NCBI GenBank assembly: GCA_024222485.1
Contig: JAAEPJ010000048.1
Coordinates: 1 to 64,000, forward strand
Source: a bacterium
GTDB lineage: Bacteria; RUG730; JAAEPJ01
Direction of reading: 5' to 3'
Length of the DNA stretch: 64,000 nucleotides
Part shown: positions 1 to 8,878 of the stretch, in pieces
Layout of the letters: every line of letters starts with the position of its first letter
How positions within the stretch are numbered: position 1 is the stretch's first letter
Position numbers and translations under genes: made by a program
Notes under the pieces: model-generated
Databases searched by the model: none
What the model was told of the DNA's origin: nothing
Seen by the model: only the letters and a program-made list of their open reading frames with translations

Positions 1-319
1 CCGTTTTAGATTGAGCCTTAATTTGATAACCTATAATTTCTTTGGAATACCAGTCGATCACAATAACCAAATAAAGCCAGCCAAAAGGAGATATCATAAT
101 TTTTGTCATGTCTATTCCCCAGTATTGATTCGCATAAGAGACAACAGGTTTTGACCTATTAGAATATCTTTTAGCTCTAAGGTTTTGATTTTTTTTAACT
201 AATAAATTATTTTCTTTTAAAAGACGATAAACTCTTTTTTTATTCACTTTAAAATTTTTTCTAAAATTTAAATAAGCCCAAACACGACGAATACCCCAAA
301 AAGGATGATCGGCTTTTAT
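1..319 (-). pseudogene. IS3-family transposase OrfB fragment (5'-truncated, runs off the window)
   Basis: Minus-strand translation gives the HTH_21-like stretch HPFWGIRRVWAYL, then VNKKRVYRLLKENNL, then the start of the rve (DDE) integrase core with YWGIDMTKI and LVIVIDWYSKEIIGYQ. This is a typical OrfB of the IS2/IS3 type. The first catalytic Asp region is present; the rest lies beyond the left edge. The N-terminal 40-50 residues and OrfA are missing upstream. Reading upstream in the same frame meets a TAA at 320-322, which is also the stop of the ParA-like ORF. The tail LQEIK of that ORF resembles the residues that normally precede KADHPFWG in OrfB. The fragment therefore appears to abut and truncate the ParA-like gene. 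Confidence 0.85.
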
Positions 320-817
320 TTATTTAATTTCTTGTAAGATAAACGCATTCCTATTTGTTACAGAAAGAGATTTTTTTATTTCAAAAACAGGAAAACTCCC
401 TAACTGACCAATTGCCTTTTTTACAATTTCCACATCAGTATCATTTTCAGTTTTATTGACTATAACAATAATATTTTTATTATATTTTTGAATTTCTAAA
501 ATTGAATTTATTAAAACCTGAATATCTGATATTTCTGGAATTGTAGGGACAAGAACATAATCACTTTGCTTCAAAGCTTCTATAACTCTACTATCTATAT
601 ATCCCCCAAAATCAAAAACAATCCCTTGATTTTTATAAAAAGGAATAACTTCATTTTTCTTTAATTGTAATAATTTATCTTCATTAAAAATTAAATCAAG
701 AGTTGTATATGGTTCATTTGTAATAATTGGAAGATTTAATCTCATAGCGATTTCTGCTGAAATACTAGTCTTTCCATCTCCACCTTTAATTGTCCAAACA
801 ATAAATTTTTTATCCAT
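320..817 (-). CDS. ParA/MinD-like partition ATPase, probably C-terminally truncated
   Basis: The protein opens with a deviant Walker A motif, WTIKGGDGKTS (residues about 5-15), followed by FDFGGYIDS (Walker A' / switch-like) and IIVIVNKTEND, the pattern of small ParA ATPases that segregate plasmids and integrative elements. ATG at 815-817 (MDKKF) is preferred over the upstream ATG because it places the Walker A at the usual distance from the N terminus; no strong Shine-Dalgarno is seen for either. At about 165 residues it is shorter than usual (200-260), and its last residues seem to be read from the adjoining IS3 fragment. It may have partitioned the element; no parB gene is visible next to it. 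Confidence 0.65.
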   Translation of the reverse strand: MDKKFIVWTIKGGDGKTSISAEIAMRLNLPIITNEPYTTLDLIFNEDKLLQLKKNEVIPFYKNQGIVFDFGGYIDSRVIEALKQSDYVLVPTIPEISDIQVLINSILEIQKYNKNIIVIVNKTENDTDVEIVKKAIGQLGSFPVFEIKKSLSVTNRNAFILQEIK

Positions 818-853
818 ATATAATTTATATAAAATATACAATATATTAATTTC

Positions 854-1204
854 TTAATTCTCTTGCAACATTGCTTTTGCAATATTTTTTTTATAATTAG
901 ATAATTGCTTTTTTAATAATTTAATTTGTTTATTTATCATATCTTCTGATTTTTTATATTCATTTAATGAAAATTCTAAAATTGTTCCTTTTAACCAATT
1001 TTGTACTATTTCTACATCACTTAAATTTTCACTAATAATTTTATCTGTTATTCCACTTAAAATATTTAACCTATGTTTACAATACAGCCTATTTTCTGCA
1101 GCAGGACAATTACAATATGCATTTAAAATATTTGAAGAACATTTAATAAATTTAACTTCATATTGGTTTATTGTAGAACCTTGAACTAAAAATTTAATTT
1201 CCAT
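854..1204 (-). CDS. SWIM-type zinc-finger small protein
   Basis: This 116-residue protein contains CNCPAAENRLYCKHRLNIL (about residues 31-49), matching the SWIM zinc-binding pattern CxCx(n)CxH. The N-terminal part (MEIKFLVQGSTINQYEVKF) is a short beta-rich lead-in and the C-terminal half is Lys-rich and helical (IKLLKKQLSNYKKNI). SWIM domains bind DNA or protein in transposases, helicases and plant or phage proteins. AGGAGA lies about 9 nt upstream of the ATG, a good ribosome-binding site. It lies 36 nt upstream of the ParA-like gene and is probably co-transcribed with it, so a role in element maintenance is an inference. No specific function is known to me. Confidence 0.6.
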   Translation of the reverse strand: MEIKFLVQGSTINQYEVKFIKCSSNILNAYCNCPAAENRLYCKHRLNILSGITDKIISENLSDVEIVQNWLKGTILEFSLNEYKKSEDMINKQIKLLKKQLSNYKKNIAKAMLQEN

Positions 1205-1415
1205 TATTTTTTATCTCCTTTATACTGAAATATATATAAGCACTAAAAATTATTTTTTTTAATTTAAAAAGGTACTTTAACCTTTTAATTTTGAATTGGG
1301 GGGATTTGTAACGCCCAAGCCTTTTATACTGATACCTATAAAAAAATGGTTCGGGTAAACATTCAATTTGTAAAATTCTATATCGAAAAATAAAAGGTTG
1401 ATTTGTTTTGTTTTT

Positions 1416-1456
1416 AAGCGTTTTGTGTTGCGTTTAGCAAAACACAAAAAACGCTT
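1416..1456. repeat. Imperfect inverted repeat
   Basis: The left arm AAGCGTTTTGTGTT (1416-1429) pairs with AACACAAAAAACGCTT (1441-1456), with a two-base bulge and an 11-base loop. Neither strand has a convincing U-tract after the stem, so a Rho-independent terminator is less likely than a protein-binding or origin structure. Confidence 0.6.
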
Positions 1457-1476
1457 TAATTAATATATATTAATTA
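1457..1476. repeat. Perfect 20-bp AT palindrome
   Basis: TAATTAATATATATTAATTA is identical to its reverse complement and follows the inverted repeat at 1416-1456 directly. Pure A/T palindromes like this occur in unwinding regions of origins and in AT-rich spacers. Confidence 0.55.
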
Positions 1477-1552
1477 TATTAATTATATACCCTTTTTTCT
1501 CGACTGAGATTTAACCAGATCGACCCCCCTTTTTAACTGTAATGTACCCCTT

Positions 1553-2143
1553 TTAGTCAAGAAAAAAATGTTGGTTTATTTTTTCATAACAAATTCCATC
1601 AGATTGAGCCAAAAGAATAGGAATAGATAAAACATAATCTTTATTTTTATGTGCTTTAAATGTTGCTAAAAATATTGATTTTCTATTTGGAAATTTTTCA
1701 ATTAAACTTTTTTCTATTGCATCTAAGCGTTCTTCAAAATATATAATTAAAGCATTTTCAGCTTGTTCAATATTGCCATTTTTAATTTCATTATGAAATT
1801 TTTGTAAATATGTTAAAGGCATTTCAATATCTAGAAACCAACCTTTTTCTCCTAATGTTAATACTGCTTTTTTTGTTTTTTCAAGGAGGCTATCCATATC
1901 TAGGCTATCCATATCTTTAGATAATTTAATTAAAGCAGGAGTAATTGTATTAATAAATTTATTTGTAAATTCAATATAGGGTTTTGAAATATCTGTTAGT
2001 AGTTTTTCTAATAAATGTACTGTTTGAGATAAATTATGTTGTAATTCTACAATAGGTTTTAAAAAAGCTATTATTTCTTCAGCTATTTGATCTATTTCCT
2101 GTCTGATTTCTTCTATGTTTTTACAGTTCTTTGGTTCTAGCAT
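1553..2143 (-). CDS. Hypothetical helical protein, possibly C-terminally truncated
   Basis: I do not recognise a defined family. The first half is a predicted helical or coiled-coil stretch (EEIRQEIDQIAEEIIAFLK and following); the second half (GWFLDIEMP, YFEERLDAIEKSL, LSIPILLAQSDGICYE) resembles hypothetical proteins found in mobile and defence-linked loci. The ATG at 2141-2143 (MLEPKN) follows GAGG with a 9-nt spacer, so it is preferred to the upstream start at 2158. A short duplicated DNA segment (CTATCCATATCT twice, around 1892-1918) encodes the repeated MDSLDMDSL. The protein ends soon after the conserved-looking LAQSDGIC, which suggests the C terminus may have been lost. Confidence 0.5.
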   Translation of the reverse strand: MLEPKNCKNIEEIRQEIDQIAEEIIAFLKPIVELQHNLSQTVHLLEKLLTDISKPYIEFTNKFINTITPALIKLSKDMDSLDMDSLLEKTKKAVLTLGEKGWFLDIEMPLTYLQKFHNEIKNGNIEQAENALIIYFEERLDAIEKSLIEKFPNRKSIFLATFKAHKNKDYVLSIPILLAQSDGICYEKINQHFFLD

Positions 2144-2188
2144 TAAAATACACCTCATTTTTTAAGGCAGAAAATAGTTTTGTAATTG

Positions 2189-2221
2189 CGAAATCATTGA
2201 TTTCGTTTTGTTAAAACAAAA
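2189..2221. promoter_or_regulatory. Tandem palindromes upstream of the 1553-2143 gene (operator candidates)
   Basis: CGAAATCA-T-TGATTTCG (2189-2205) is a perfect 8-bp inverted repeat, followed at once by TTTTGTTAAAACAAAA (2206-2221), also a palindrome. They lie in the 152-base spacer between the RhuM/Fic gene and the next leftward gene, where an operator or promoter is expected. The binding protein is unknown; the XRE repressor at 12400-12780 is one candidate. Confidence 0.4.
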
Positions 2222-2295
2222 ATAACAGGCAATATCTGTTGTTTTTAAATATTAGTCATAATATTTTTTAATTCACCAATCACTGATTGTTATTT

Positions 2296-3294
2296 CTATA
2301 GCAATAAATTTACTATCACTTTAATTATTAAATCTTTCTCCTCTCTTTTGCTTGATGCAGTCATTAATGTTAAAGCTACAAGAGAATTATTATCTATATG
2401 TTTATCTCCATTATCTTTAAATAATATTTTATTTTGCTCTAAAAAATAAATGAATAGTGCTGCTGCAATTCTTTTGTTACCATCAATAAAGCTATGGTTT
2501 TTAATTACAAAATATAAAAGATGAGCTGCTTTTTCTTCTACACTTGGATATACATCTTTCCCACCAAAAGTTTGATATATTGTAGATATGGAGCTTTTAA
2601 AACTTTCATCTTTTTCTTTCCCAACTAAGTCTGAATCATTAAATTTTTGTTTCATAGCTTTCATGATTTCTTTAGCTTTGTCATAAGTTAAAATAAAATC
2701 ATATTTTTTTATGCTAGCTTCTTTTGGGATAGTTAATTTTTCATGATCATAATTATCCAAAATATTTAAAGCTCTAGTATATTCTGTTATTACTTGGACC
2801 AGCCCTTTCCCTTCGTCTCCCATGTTGGATTCTGCAATGGTAGTATTTAATAAACTGATTGTTTTTTGCATTTCTTGATATTTATATTCTGCTAATTTTA
2901 GTCTGTTTTCATTAATGGTATACCCTTGTACTAAATGTTGTTTAATAAGACCCGTTGACCATTGTCTGAATCGAGTTGCAATATGTGATTTAATACGATA
3001 ACCAATAGGGATAATCATATCTAAGTTATAATATTTAGTATTTCTTTGGACCTGACGTTTCCCTTCTGATTGAACTTGTAAGAAATCCTTACATGTTGCT
3101 TTTTCCGCGACTTCTTTTTCTTTATAAATATTTTTAATATGTTGTGTAATATTTTGAGAAGTAGTTTGAAATAAGTCTGCTAATTGAGCTTGTGTTAACC
3201 AAACAGTTTCATCCTCAAACCTTACATCAATTTTAGTTTTGCCACTTTTTGTCTGATAAATTAAAAATTTAGATTTAGAAGAATCTTGTAGCAT
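2296..3294 (-). CDS. RhuM-family protein with C-terminal Fic/Doc domain
   Basis: The N-terminal part has the RhuM hallmarks (YQTKSGKTKIDVRFEDETVWLTQ split by short linkers, ADLFQTTSQNITQHIKNIY, YYNLDMIIPIGYRIKS, RFRQWST). The C-terminal third carries the Fic/Doc core HSFIDGNKRIAAALFIYFL (HxFxDGNKR), which in active members transfers AMP or another nucleotide or phosphate group to target proteins. At 332 residues it is full length for this two-domain family, which is frequent in genomic islands and sometimes acts like a toxin. Neighbouring antitoxin-like genes are not evident. Function as a toxin is inferred, not shown; the domain call is firm. Confidence 0.85.
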   Translation of the reverse strand: MLQDSSKSKFLIYQTKSGKTKIDVRFEDETVWLTQAQLADLFQTTSQNITQHIKNIYKEKEVAEKATCKDFLQVQSEGKRQVQRNTKYYNLDMIIPIGYRIKSHIATRFRQWSTGLIKQHLVQGYTINENRLKLAEYKYQEMQKTISLLNTTIAESNMGDEGKGLVQVITEYTRALNILDNYDHEKLTIPKEASIKKYDFILTYDKAKEIMKAMKQKFNDSDLVGKEKDESFKSSISTIYQTFGGKDVYPSVEEKAAHLLYFVIKNHSFIDGNKRIAAALFIYFLEQNKILFKDNGDKHIDNNSLVALTLMTASSKREEKDLIIKVIVNLLL

Positions 3295-3316
3295 ATATTT
3301 TAGTTCCTTATTTCAA

Positions 3317-4006
3317 CTATACTTTTATTGCTAATATTTCATTCCCACCTTTGACAAATTCATAAGGTGATTTTTCTATTATTATTTCTTTTGCTTTAAT
3401 ATCATTATCACTTAATATTTTCTCTATAAAAGACGATTTTTTATATTCTAAATTTACTAGAGGGAAAATTCTAACCTCTTTAGATGTTATCCTTATTAAT
3501 TCTAAAATACTTTGTTTATGAAATTCATAATCTAAATGACTGTTATACATAAACAATAAATGAAAAACTAAAGATATACTAAAAGTGTTATCTTTGAAAC
3601 CTGTTTGCGGCAGTGTCTCAGTTACATATTTTCCATATTCATGATGATTAAAGTCATTAATAAAAATTTCATAAGTCTTTTTATGATAATTTTTTAGCTC
3701 TTTTATATTGCTAAAAAACTTCCAAACATATTTATCCTTAACATTTTCTAACTTAGAACAAATTAAACTTAAATCAGCTTTGCATTTATCTTCTAATGTT
3801 TTAATGTCAAAATTATAAATCTTATCAGAATTAATAATGTTGAATCCCATTTTATTAGCTTCAATACCAAAAGAACTTACACCTGCTCCCATATCTAATA
3901 TTTTTTCTTTTTCTAAGTCTATTTCAAATAAATTAAACATTTAATTATATTCTTCAAATCTTCGACCTATTAAAATAACATCATCTAGTTTTAAGTTAAA
4001 ATTCAT
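3317..4006 (-). pseudogene. Class I SAM-dependent methyltransferase, N terminus separated by an in-frame TAA
   Basis: The main ORF (3317-3940) has a Rossmann-type SAM-binding motif, ILDMGAGVSSFGIEA, and later FPLVNL. In the same frame upstream lies MNFNLKLDDVILIGRRFEEYN (4006 down to 3944), which looks like the natural N terminus of such methyltransferases, followed by TAA at 3941-3943 and then ATG MFNLFEID. A sense codon at that position would restore one 229-residue protein. Translation could restart at the ATG directly after the stop, so partial function is possible. The substrate is unknown. It lies between the recombinase and the RhuM/Fic gene in the accessory region. Confidence 0.65.
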
Positions 4007-4034
4007 ATATTTTTCTTTTTTTTAAAATTAATCT

Positions 4035-5600
4035 CTAGATCATACCCCAATTCTTATATTCAGTGTTTAAACTATCAACATATCCTTTATTATCAATGCT
4101 TTTTTGAGGTTCTAACCTTAAATGTAGGTCTCTAACTTCTGGAGCAACTTTTTTTAACATTTCAAAAACAGGATTTAGTTTTATCGATAATACCTTATTT
4201 TTAAGTAAAAGGTTCGAACCTAATAACGACAGTATTTTTCCTTTTGTCTTTAAATCTCCATTTTCAAACCTCTCTTTTGCTTTTTCTGCAAACTCAAGTA
4301 ATTTTTCTGCTTCATCAATCCAAGTAAAAACTCTATTATTTGTATCATTTAATAATTCTTCATATTTCGATTTTTCTTCTTTCAGTTTATTCTTTTGATA
4401 ACTATATTCTTCTGCTTCTATTTCTTCATTTAATCTCATATTAAAAAGTGTATCTATTTTATTTGTACAGGCTTTTAGTGCTTTTTGATAAGATATAATA
4501 ATTTTATTTCTACTTTCTTGTTCTTCTTCATGCTCTTCTTTTAAATACTTTATAGCCCAATTATGAAATTCTTGAGGAATAGTGATATTATCCAAAACAT
4601 CTACAATTTGTTTTTCTAACTTTTCTTCTCTAATTGTTTTTTGTGTGCATTTAGGATTGATTCTTTTTGTACACCTGTAATAAGTGTAGTGATGAATATT
4701 TCCATTTTTCTGCTTTTTTGTTTTATACTCTGCTGTTATCATCGCTCCACATTCACCACACCTTAAAACACCTCTAAAAGCAAATTCTCTGTCCTTGCCT
4801 TTTGGTTTATTTTTCCCAGCAATAATGGCTTGTGCCAAATCATATTCTTTTTTTGTTATCATAGGTTCGTGCTTACCTTCATAAACTATTCCTTGCCAAG
4901 TAAAAGAGCCATAATAAAAAGGGTTTTTAAATAATTCATAATAACTGCTACGAGCAAGCTTTTTACCGCTTGAATTTCTTAAACCTATATCATCTGCAAT
5001 TTTTTTTATTTTTTCAATAGAACAATGTTCTTTTAATAGTATTTGCCATAATTTTTTGATTATAAAAAATCTTTCTTCATCTTTATAAATAGGCTGTAAA
5101 TCAGGTAAATTATGTTTATTATTTAAATAGCCAATAGGTGCTTTGTGTGGTAACCATCCTTCTTGTACTTTCTGTCTTTGTCCTCGTTTTGTATTTACAC
5201 TTAAATCTATACTAAATTGATTTGCCATTCCAAATTCAACATTCATCATAATAACATTATCAGTAGGAAAATACCCTTTTTGATATGTTTGAATATGTTT
5301 AATTATTCCTTGTTGTAACATCCAATTTATATTACCGCCGTCAATTGGATTTCGTGCTAATCTATATAGTTTTCAACAGATAATACCTTCTGCCTTGCCT
5401 TCATGTATCATTTCTAACATTTTATTAAAAACTGGTCTTCCTGGTTTTCTTGCTGATTTTTCTTCTTCTAATATTTGGATAATGTCTAAATTTTGTTTTT
5501 TTGCCAAATCTTTAAGTTCTGCAATTTGAGCAGGAATTGAGGCTACTTGCTTGTCTTCTGCTTCTGAAGATTTTCTAACATATAAAAAATATTTAATCAT
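4035..5600 (-). pseudogene. Large serine recombinase interrupted by an in-frame TGA
   Basis: Two ORFs in one frame (5600-5373 and 5321-4035) join to a 521-codon large serine recombinase. The N-terminal catalytic domain shows YVRKSS (nucleophilic Ser near residue 11), SIPAQ and RPVFNKML. A TGA at 5370-5372 falls where homologues have Trp in GIIC-W-KLYRLARNP. The rest has the recombinase domain (APIGYLNN, GLRNSSGKKLARSSYYELF), a zinc ribbon (CGECGAMI...YRC) and a coiled-coil C-terminal region. The usual LDRLARN reads LYRLARN, a second suspicious change. Such enzymes integrate and excise phages and ICEs, so a second integration system besides the tyrosine integrase was once present. Confidence 0.85.
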
Positions 5601-5663
5601 GCTTTAACTTCCTTTTTAATAAATTTTACAAAACAAACCCATTTATATTTAATATTAAAACAT

Positions 5664-6872
5664 CTAAAAAATATAACTTTTTATAAGATCATCTTTTAAA
5701 ATTGTTTCTACTATATTTTTGATATATTTAATATATTTACCATTAATAATATCTAAATAAGTTTTATTATTCCAATATCTATACTCAGGCATATCTACAA
5801 ATGCTGGTCACCAGTTACTTTCTTTTATACTTGAAGAAACTAACGATAAATTTTTAAAATGGTCTTTTATTTTATTGATATTATCTATATCTATAACATT
5901 AACATTCTTTAGCCTTATTGACCTATTATTTTTCTCATCTAAAGGATACTGTAAACCACATATCATATTTCCTTGCTTTAGGCTTTGAAACTTAAACTTA
6001 ATACTTAACTTTAAATCACTTTCTATATTAAAATTAAAAGATCCATATCTTGCAAAGACATTTTTATAAGAATACTTTAATTTATTATCTGTTGCTAACT
6101 CTTCTAATTGCGGTTTTAAATATTTATTAACTATTTCTTTTCTTAACTCAAGCATTGATTCTTCTATTAAAAATGCATCCTCTAAATTTTCTTTTTTTAT
6201 TAATAATTCAACTATCTCTTTTTTATTCAAATTACTCATACTATCTCCTATTAATTGTTTTATTATTACAATATATTGATTAATTGTTTCTCTAACCAAA
6301 AGATAGCGACTTGATAAATTAAGACATTGCTCAAGCCAAATAACAATATCTTCTTTATAAGATATTTGTGTATATTCTATTCCTTGATGGCTATTCTCTG
6401 TTGCATCCTTTCCGTCAAGTGTCAAATATAATATTTTATAATTATACTTAGAATTTTTACAAAAATCGTGATATCGTTTTAACTGATAATTTTGATCACC
6501 AGCATAAATTTTATTTTCTATAACAATTACATTTTTTTCATTATCTTTAATAAAAATATCTATCCTTCCATTTTCTATATATTTTTCAATATCAATTTTT
6601 ACTTCTTTAATATTAATTTTTTTTATATATTCTTCTTTAATATCTGTATTGTTCACAAGTTGTTCAAAAAAAACTCTTAAAAATTCTTCTTTAAGCCCAT
6701 GACTGCCTTTTGGATTTAAAAGTTCTCCAATAAAACGAGAGTGTAGCCTTACTTCATCAGATGCAACACACAAAGTATTAAAGATATTGAAATTTGCACC
6801 AGTAGCTTCTAATATGTCTTTATTTTTTTTATTTATGATATTAACTTGTCTTAATAAGCTTATCGTACTCAA
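5664..6872 (-). pseudogene. PD-(D/E)XK nuclease-superfamily protein, C terminus cut by an in-frame TGA
   Basis: The N-terminal ORF (5808-6872, 354 residues) carries RIDIFIKD then VIVIENKIYAGDQNYQLKRY, the D...ENK core of PD-(D/E)XK nuclease-like proteins; HSRFIGELLNPKGSHG is typical of this hypothetical family. After TGA at 5808-5810 the same frame continues PAFVDMPEYRYWNNKTYL and onward for 48 codons to TAG at 5664. Family members usually end with a WWPxF/Y...W segment, so the TGA probably replaces the second Trp codon of NWWPAF. The family occurs in mobile islands and is often linked to defence. The truncated protein might keep its nuclease core. Confidence 0.7.
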
Positions 6873-6889
6873 TTATATCCCCCTTACAC

Positions 6890-7702
6890 TCATATTAGTC
6901 CTTGCAATTTTTTTAATAGTATAATGTTTTGCATTATTGATTTTTGTATACTCTTTTCATATTTCATAATCTTTTCAATATTTTCAATAGTAGGTAAACT
7001 AGAAATTTTCAAACTCAAATCTTCAAATTTTTTATTTTGTTTTTCTAAGCAAAAAACCAGCTTATTTATTATATCTTTTTTTGTTAAACCTTTACTTTTA
7101 AAAAGTTTTGTTAAGTTTTCAAAATTAAGGTTTTCATCTTTATAATAATTTAGTTCATCGTTACTTAAAACATCATACTTTATAGATTCAAAAACTAAAT
7201 ATAAATCATCTTCTATATCTGCTTCTAGTCCTGCTCCTGTCCAAGTTGGATTATCAAAATTTACAATTCCTTGATTTAAGCATTCTATATATTTATTATT
7301 CCAATTAATATATTTTTTATTATCTTTGATATTTTCTTTAATTTCTTTGTTTGAATCTATATTTTTATAGTAATTATTTAATATGTCTTCAAGATGTTTA
7401 TTTATACTTCCTGATTCAAACCTTAAAACTCTTTTAAGTCTCCAATAATCAACTGCTATCTTTTCTATAAGTAAATATTCTACTTGTCCTCTTGGTTTTA
7501 AATCTTCTACAAGATTACCTAAAATTTCTTGATATTCTTTTTTATTTTCTTTACCTAAACCATTTGAAATTATTAAATCTTTTGCAAATATTCCATGTTT
7601 GACTGCATTTTTTGAAACTATTATTTTGCCTTCTTCTGTAACTGCACCGCTTGAAAGTAAGGCATTATTTTTGTTAGCTTCTATTTGTTTTTGTGTTATC
7701 AT
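6890..7702 (-). CDS. Hypothetical mobile-element protein with NAVKHG motif
   Basis: The N terminus (QIEANKNNALLSSGAVTEEG, then KNAVKHGIFAKDLI) matches a common family in phages and islands with the pattern AN..NA..S.G..T.EGK...NA.KHG. The middle is helical (VEYLLIEKIAVDYWRLKRV) and the C-terminal half is Lys/Asn-rich. Function is not established; some relatives sit beside terminase or replication genes. It ends with TGA 18 bases before the nuclease gene starts, and follows the zinc-ribbon gene closely, so the three are probably one transcript. Confidence 0.6.
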   Translation of the reverse strand: MITQKQIEANKNNALLSSGAVTEEGKIIVSKNAVKHGIFAKDLIISNGLGKENKKEYQEILGNLVEDLKPRGQVEYLLIEKIAVDYWRLKRVLRFESGSINKHLEDILNNYYKNIDSNKEIKENIKDNKKYINWNNKYIECLNQGIVNFDNPTWTGAGLEADIEDDLYLVFESIKYDVLSNDELNYYKDENLNFENLTKLFKSKGLTKKDIINKLVFCLEKQNKKFEDLSLKISSLPTIENIEKIMKYEKSIQKSIMQNIILLKKLQGLI

Positions 7703-7732
7703 TTTTTATAACATTCCTCCTCTTTTATCTAT

Positions 7733-8263
7733 TCAAATATCTGCTTTCATTGCTAGTAATTGTTTTGATGGTTTGTTGCTACTTAAATATGAATAAAACA
7801 TACCTGGATTTTTAAGCAAATAATCTAATCTTTTATCATGTGTTTTACTGCTTTCATAAATCAAGTTATAACAATGTCTACATCCAAAATACTTACCATT
7901 TCCTAAATATAAAACTCCAACTTTACGATTACACTGTTTACCATTGATAACTAAAGGACATCTAAACCACCAACGCACCCCTCCATAATAACAAGAAGTT
8001 GATACAAGTTTCGCTTTATAATCAATTTCACTTTTTTTATCTGTTGTTCTATCTGTTTGAGTATATTGAAATTGTATAAAAGCATTTTCTTTGTTTAAAA
8101 CATCAACCTTTATGCTTATACTCCCTGTTTTGTTTCCTGAACGACTCCAAGTAACAACTCCTGAATTTAAACCGCAAAAATAATTATGTTTTTTTAAAAA
8201 TTTAGTTGAAAGACTTTTAGACTCTTCAACTGTCATTCTATTTGAATATGGATATCTTCCCAT
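7733..8263 (-). CDS. Zinc-ribbon hypothetical protein
   Basis: The chosen start (MGRYPYSNRM, ATG at 8261-8263) has AGGAGA about 10 nt upstream; the longer reading from 8305 overlaps that site. The protein has a central WWFRCPLVINGKQCNRKVGV and YFGCRHCYNLIYESS, giving C...C and CxxC pairs that could bind zinc. Similar proteins of unknown function occur in proteobacterial and candidate-phylum islands. The downstream gene's AGAGGAGG site lies just after its TGA stop, indicating translational linkage in an operon. Confidence 0.6.
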   Translation of the reverse strand: MGRYPYSNRMTVEESKSLSTKFLKKHNYFCGLNSGVVTWSRSGNKTGSISIKVDVLNKENAFIQFQYTQTDRTTDKKSEIDYKAKLVSTSCYYGGVRWWFRCPLVINGKQCNRKVGVLYLGNGKYFGCRHCYNLIYESSKTHDKRLDYLLKNPGMFYSYLSSNKPSKQLLAMKADI

Positions 8264-8311
8264 AAAAAATTTTTCTCCTTCTTTTTTTCCTAAATCAATA
8301 AGCAAAATGTC

Positions 8312-8875
8312 TTATTTTGTTATACTTATAACTTCACTCTCGAATATAGATTTAATTTTATGAACAATTTTTATATCCTCTGAAACTAACTTTTTTATCA
8401 AATTTATTTCTTTTTTTAAGTAAAAACTGCCATTTTCAAAGTAAATTGATTCATTTTTAATCTTAAATTTTTCATTTAAAAGCTTTGAAAAATATATTTT
8501 ATTATTAACAGTCTTATCATTATTTATATTTATTTTTTTAGATAAACTCTTTTTTTCCTGTCCCAAGTGTCCCAAAACATCTTTTATAATAATTTTTGGT
8601 TTTAATGAAATATTATGTTCTTCTATGAAAATATATTTACTTTTATATCCTTTATTTTTACTTAATTTATAAATTCTTTGTCTATGTTTTTTCCCTGTTT
8701 CTCTAGGATAAACAACACACCCAAATTTACCATCTTTATTTATAAATAAATGGTTTCCTTTTTTATCCTGTCCCATTTCAGCACAAGCAGGACATTTGGC
8801 AATAATATTACCATTTTCATTTTTAACATTTTCAAGTTTTGATATATCTAAAATACCTAAAGTATCTAAATTCAT
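8312..8875 (-). CDS. CHC2-like zinc-finger protein (primase zinc-binding module)
   Basis: Residues 28-53 hold KCPACAEMGQDK and DGKFGC, the layout of a primase-type zinc finger (CPxC ... GxxxC) that recognises template DNA. The remainder (about 135 residues) is Lys-rich and low complexity, with no TOPRIM motifs. It starts three bases after the stop of the primase-helicase gene, so it is probably translationally coupled and may supply the zinc-binding function the helicase lacks. That partnership is inferred from position. Confidence 0.65.
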   Translation of the reverse strand: MNLDTLGILDISKLENVKNENGNIIAKCPACAEMGQDKKGNHLFINKDGKFGCVVYPRETGKKHRQRIYKLSKNKGYKSKYIFIEEHNISLKPKIIIKDVLGHLGQEKKSLSKKININNDKTVNNKIYFSKLLNEKFKIKNESIYFENGSFYLKKEINLIKKLVSEDIKIVHKIKSIFESEVISITK

Positions 8876-8878
8876 AAT

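Larger units (their letters stand above)
1205..1552. other. AT-rich intergenic region with inverted repeats
   Basis: These 348 bases hold no convincing ORF. They contain an imperfect inverted repeat (1416-1456), a perfect 20-base AT palindrome (1457-1476), further alternating AATTA/TATA sequence to about 1490, and short G and C runs (1301-1306, 1526-1531). The position between the ParA/SWIM pair and the rest of the element would suit a replication origin, partition site or transcription terminator, but nothing in the sequence decides which. Confidence 0.5.

Noticed and set aside
5370-5810. Genome-wide reassignment of TGA to Trp
   Set aside because: HydG ends at its normal C terminus with TGA, and thrC ends with TGA in frame with purH. 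TGA also ends tadG, murA, the peptidase gene and the GH94-like gene, the latter followed by a terminator.
6492-6680. 62-aa plus-strand ORF rich in Phe, Ile and Asn
   Set aside because: It is the antisense of the nuclease-like gene and its composition is that of AT-rich antisense DNA.
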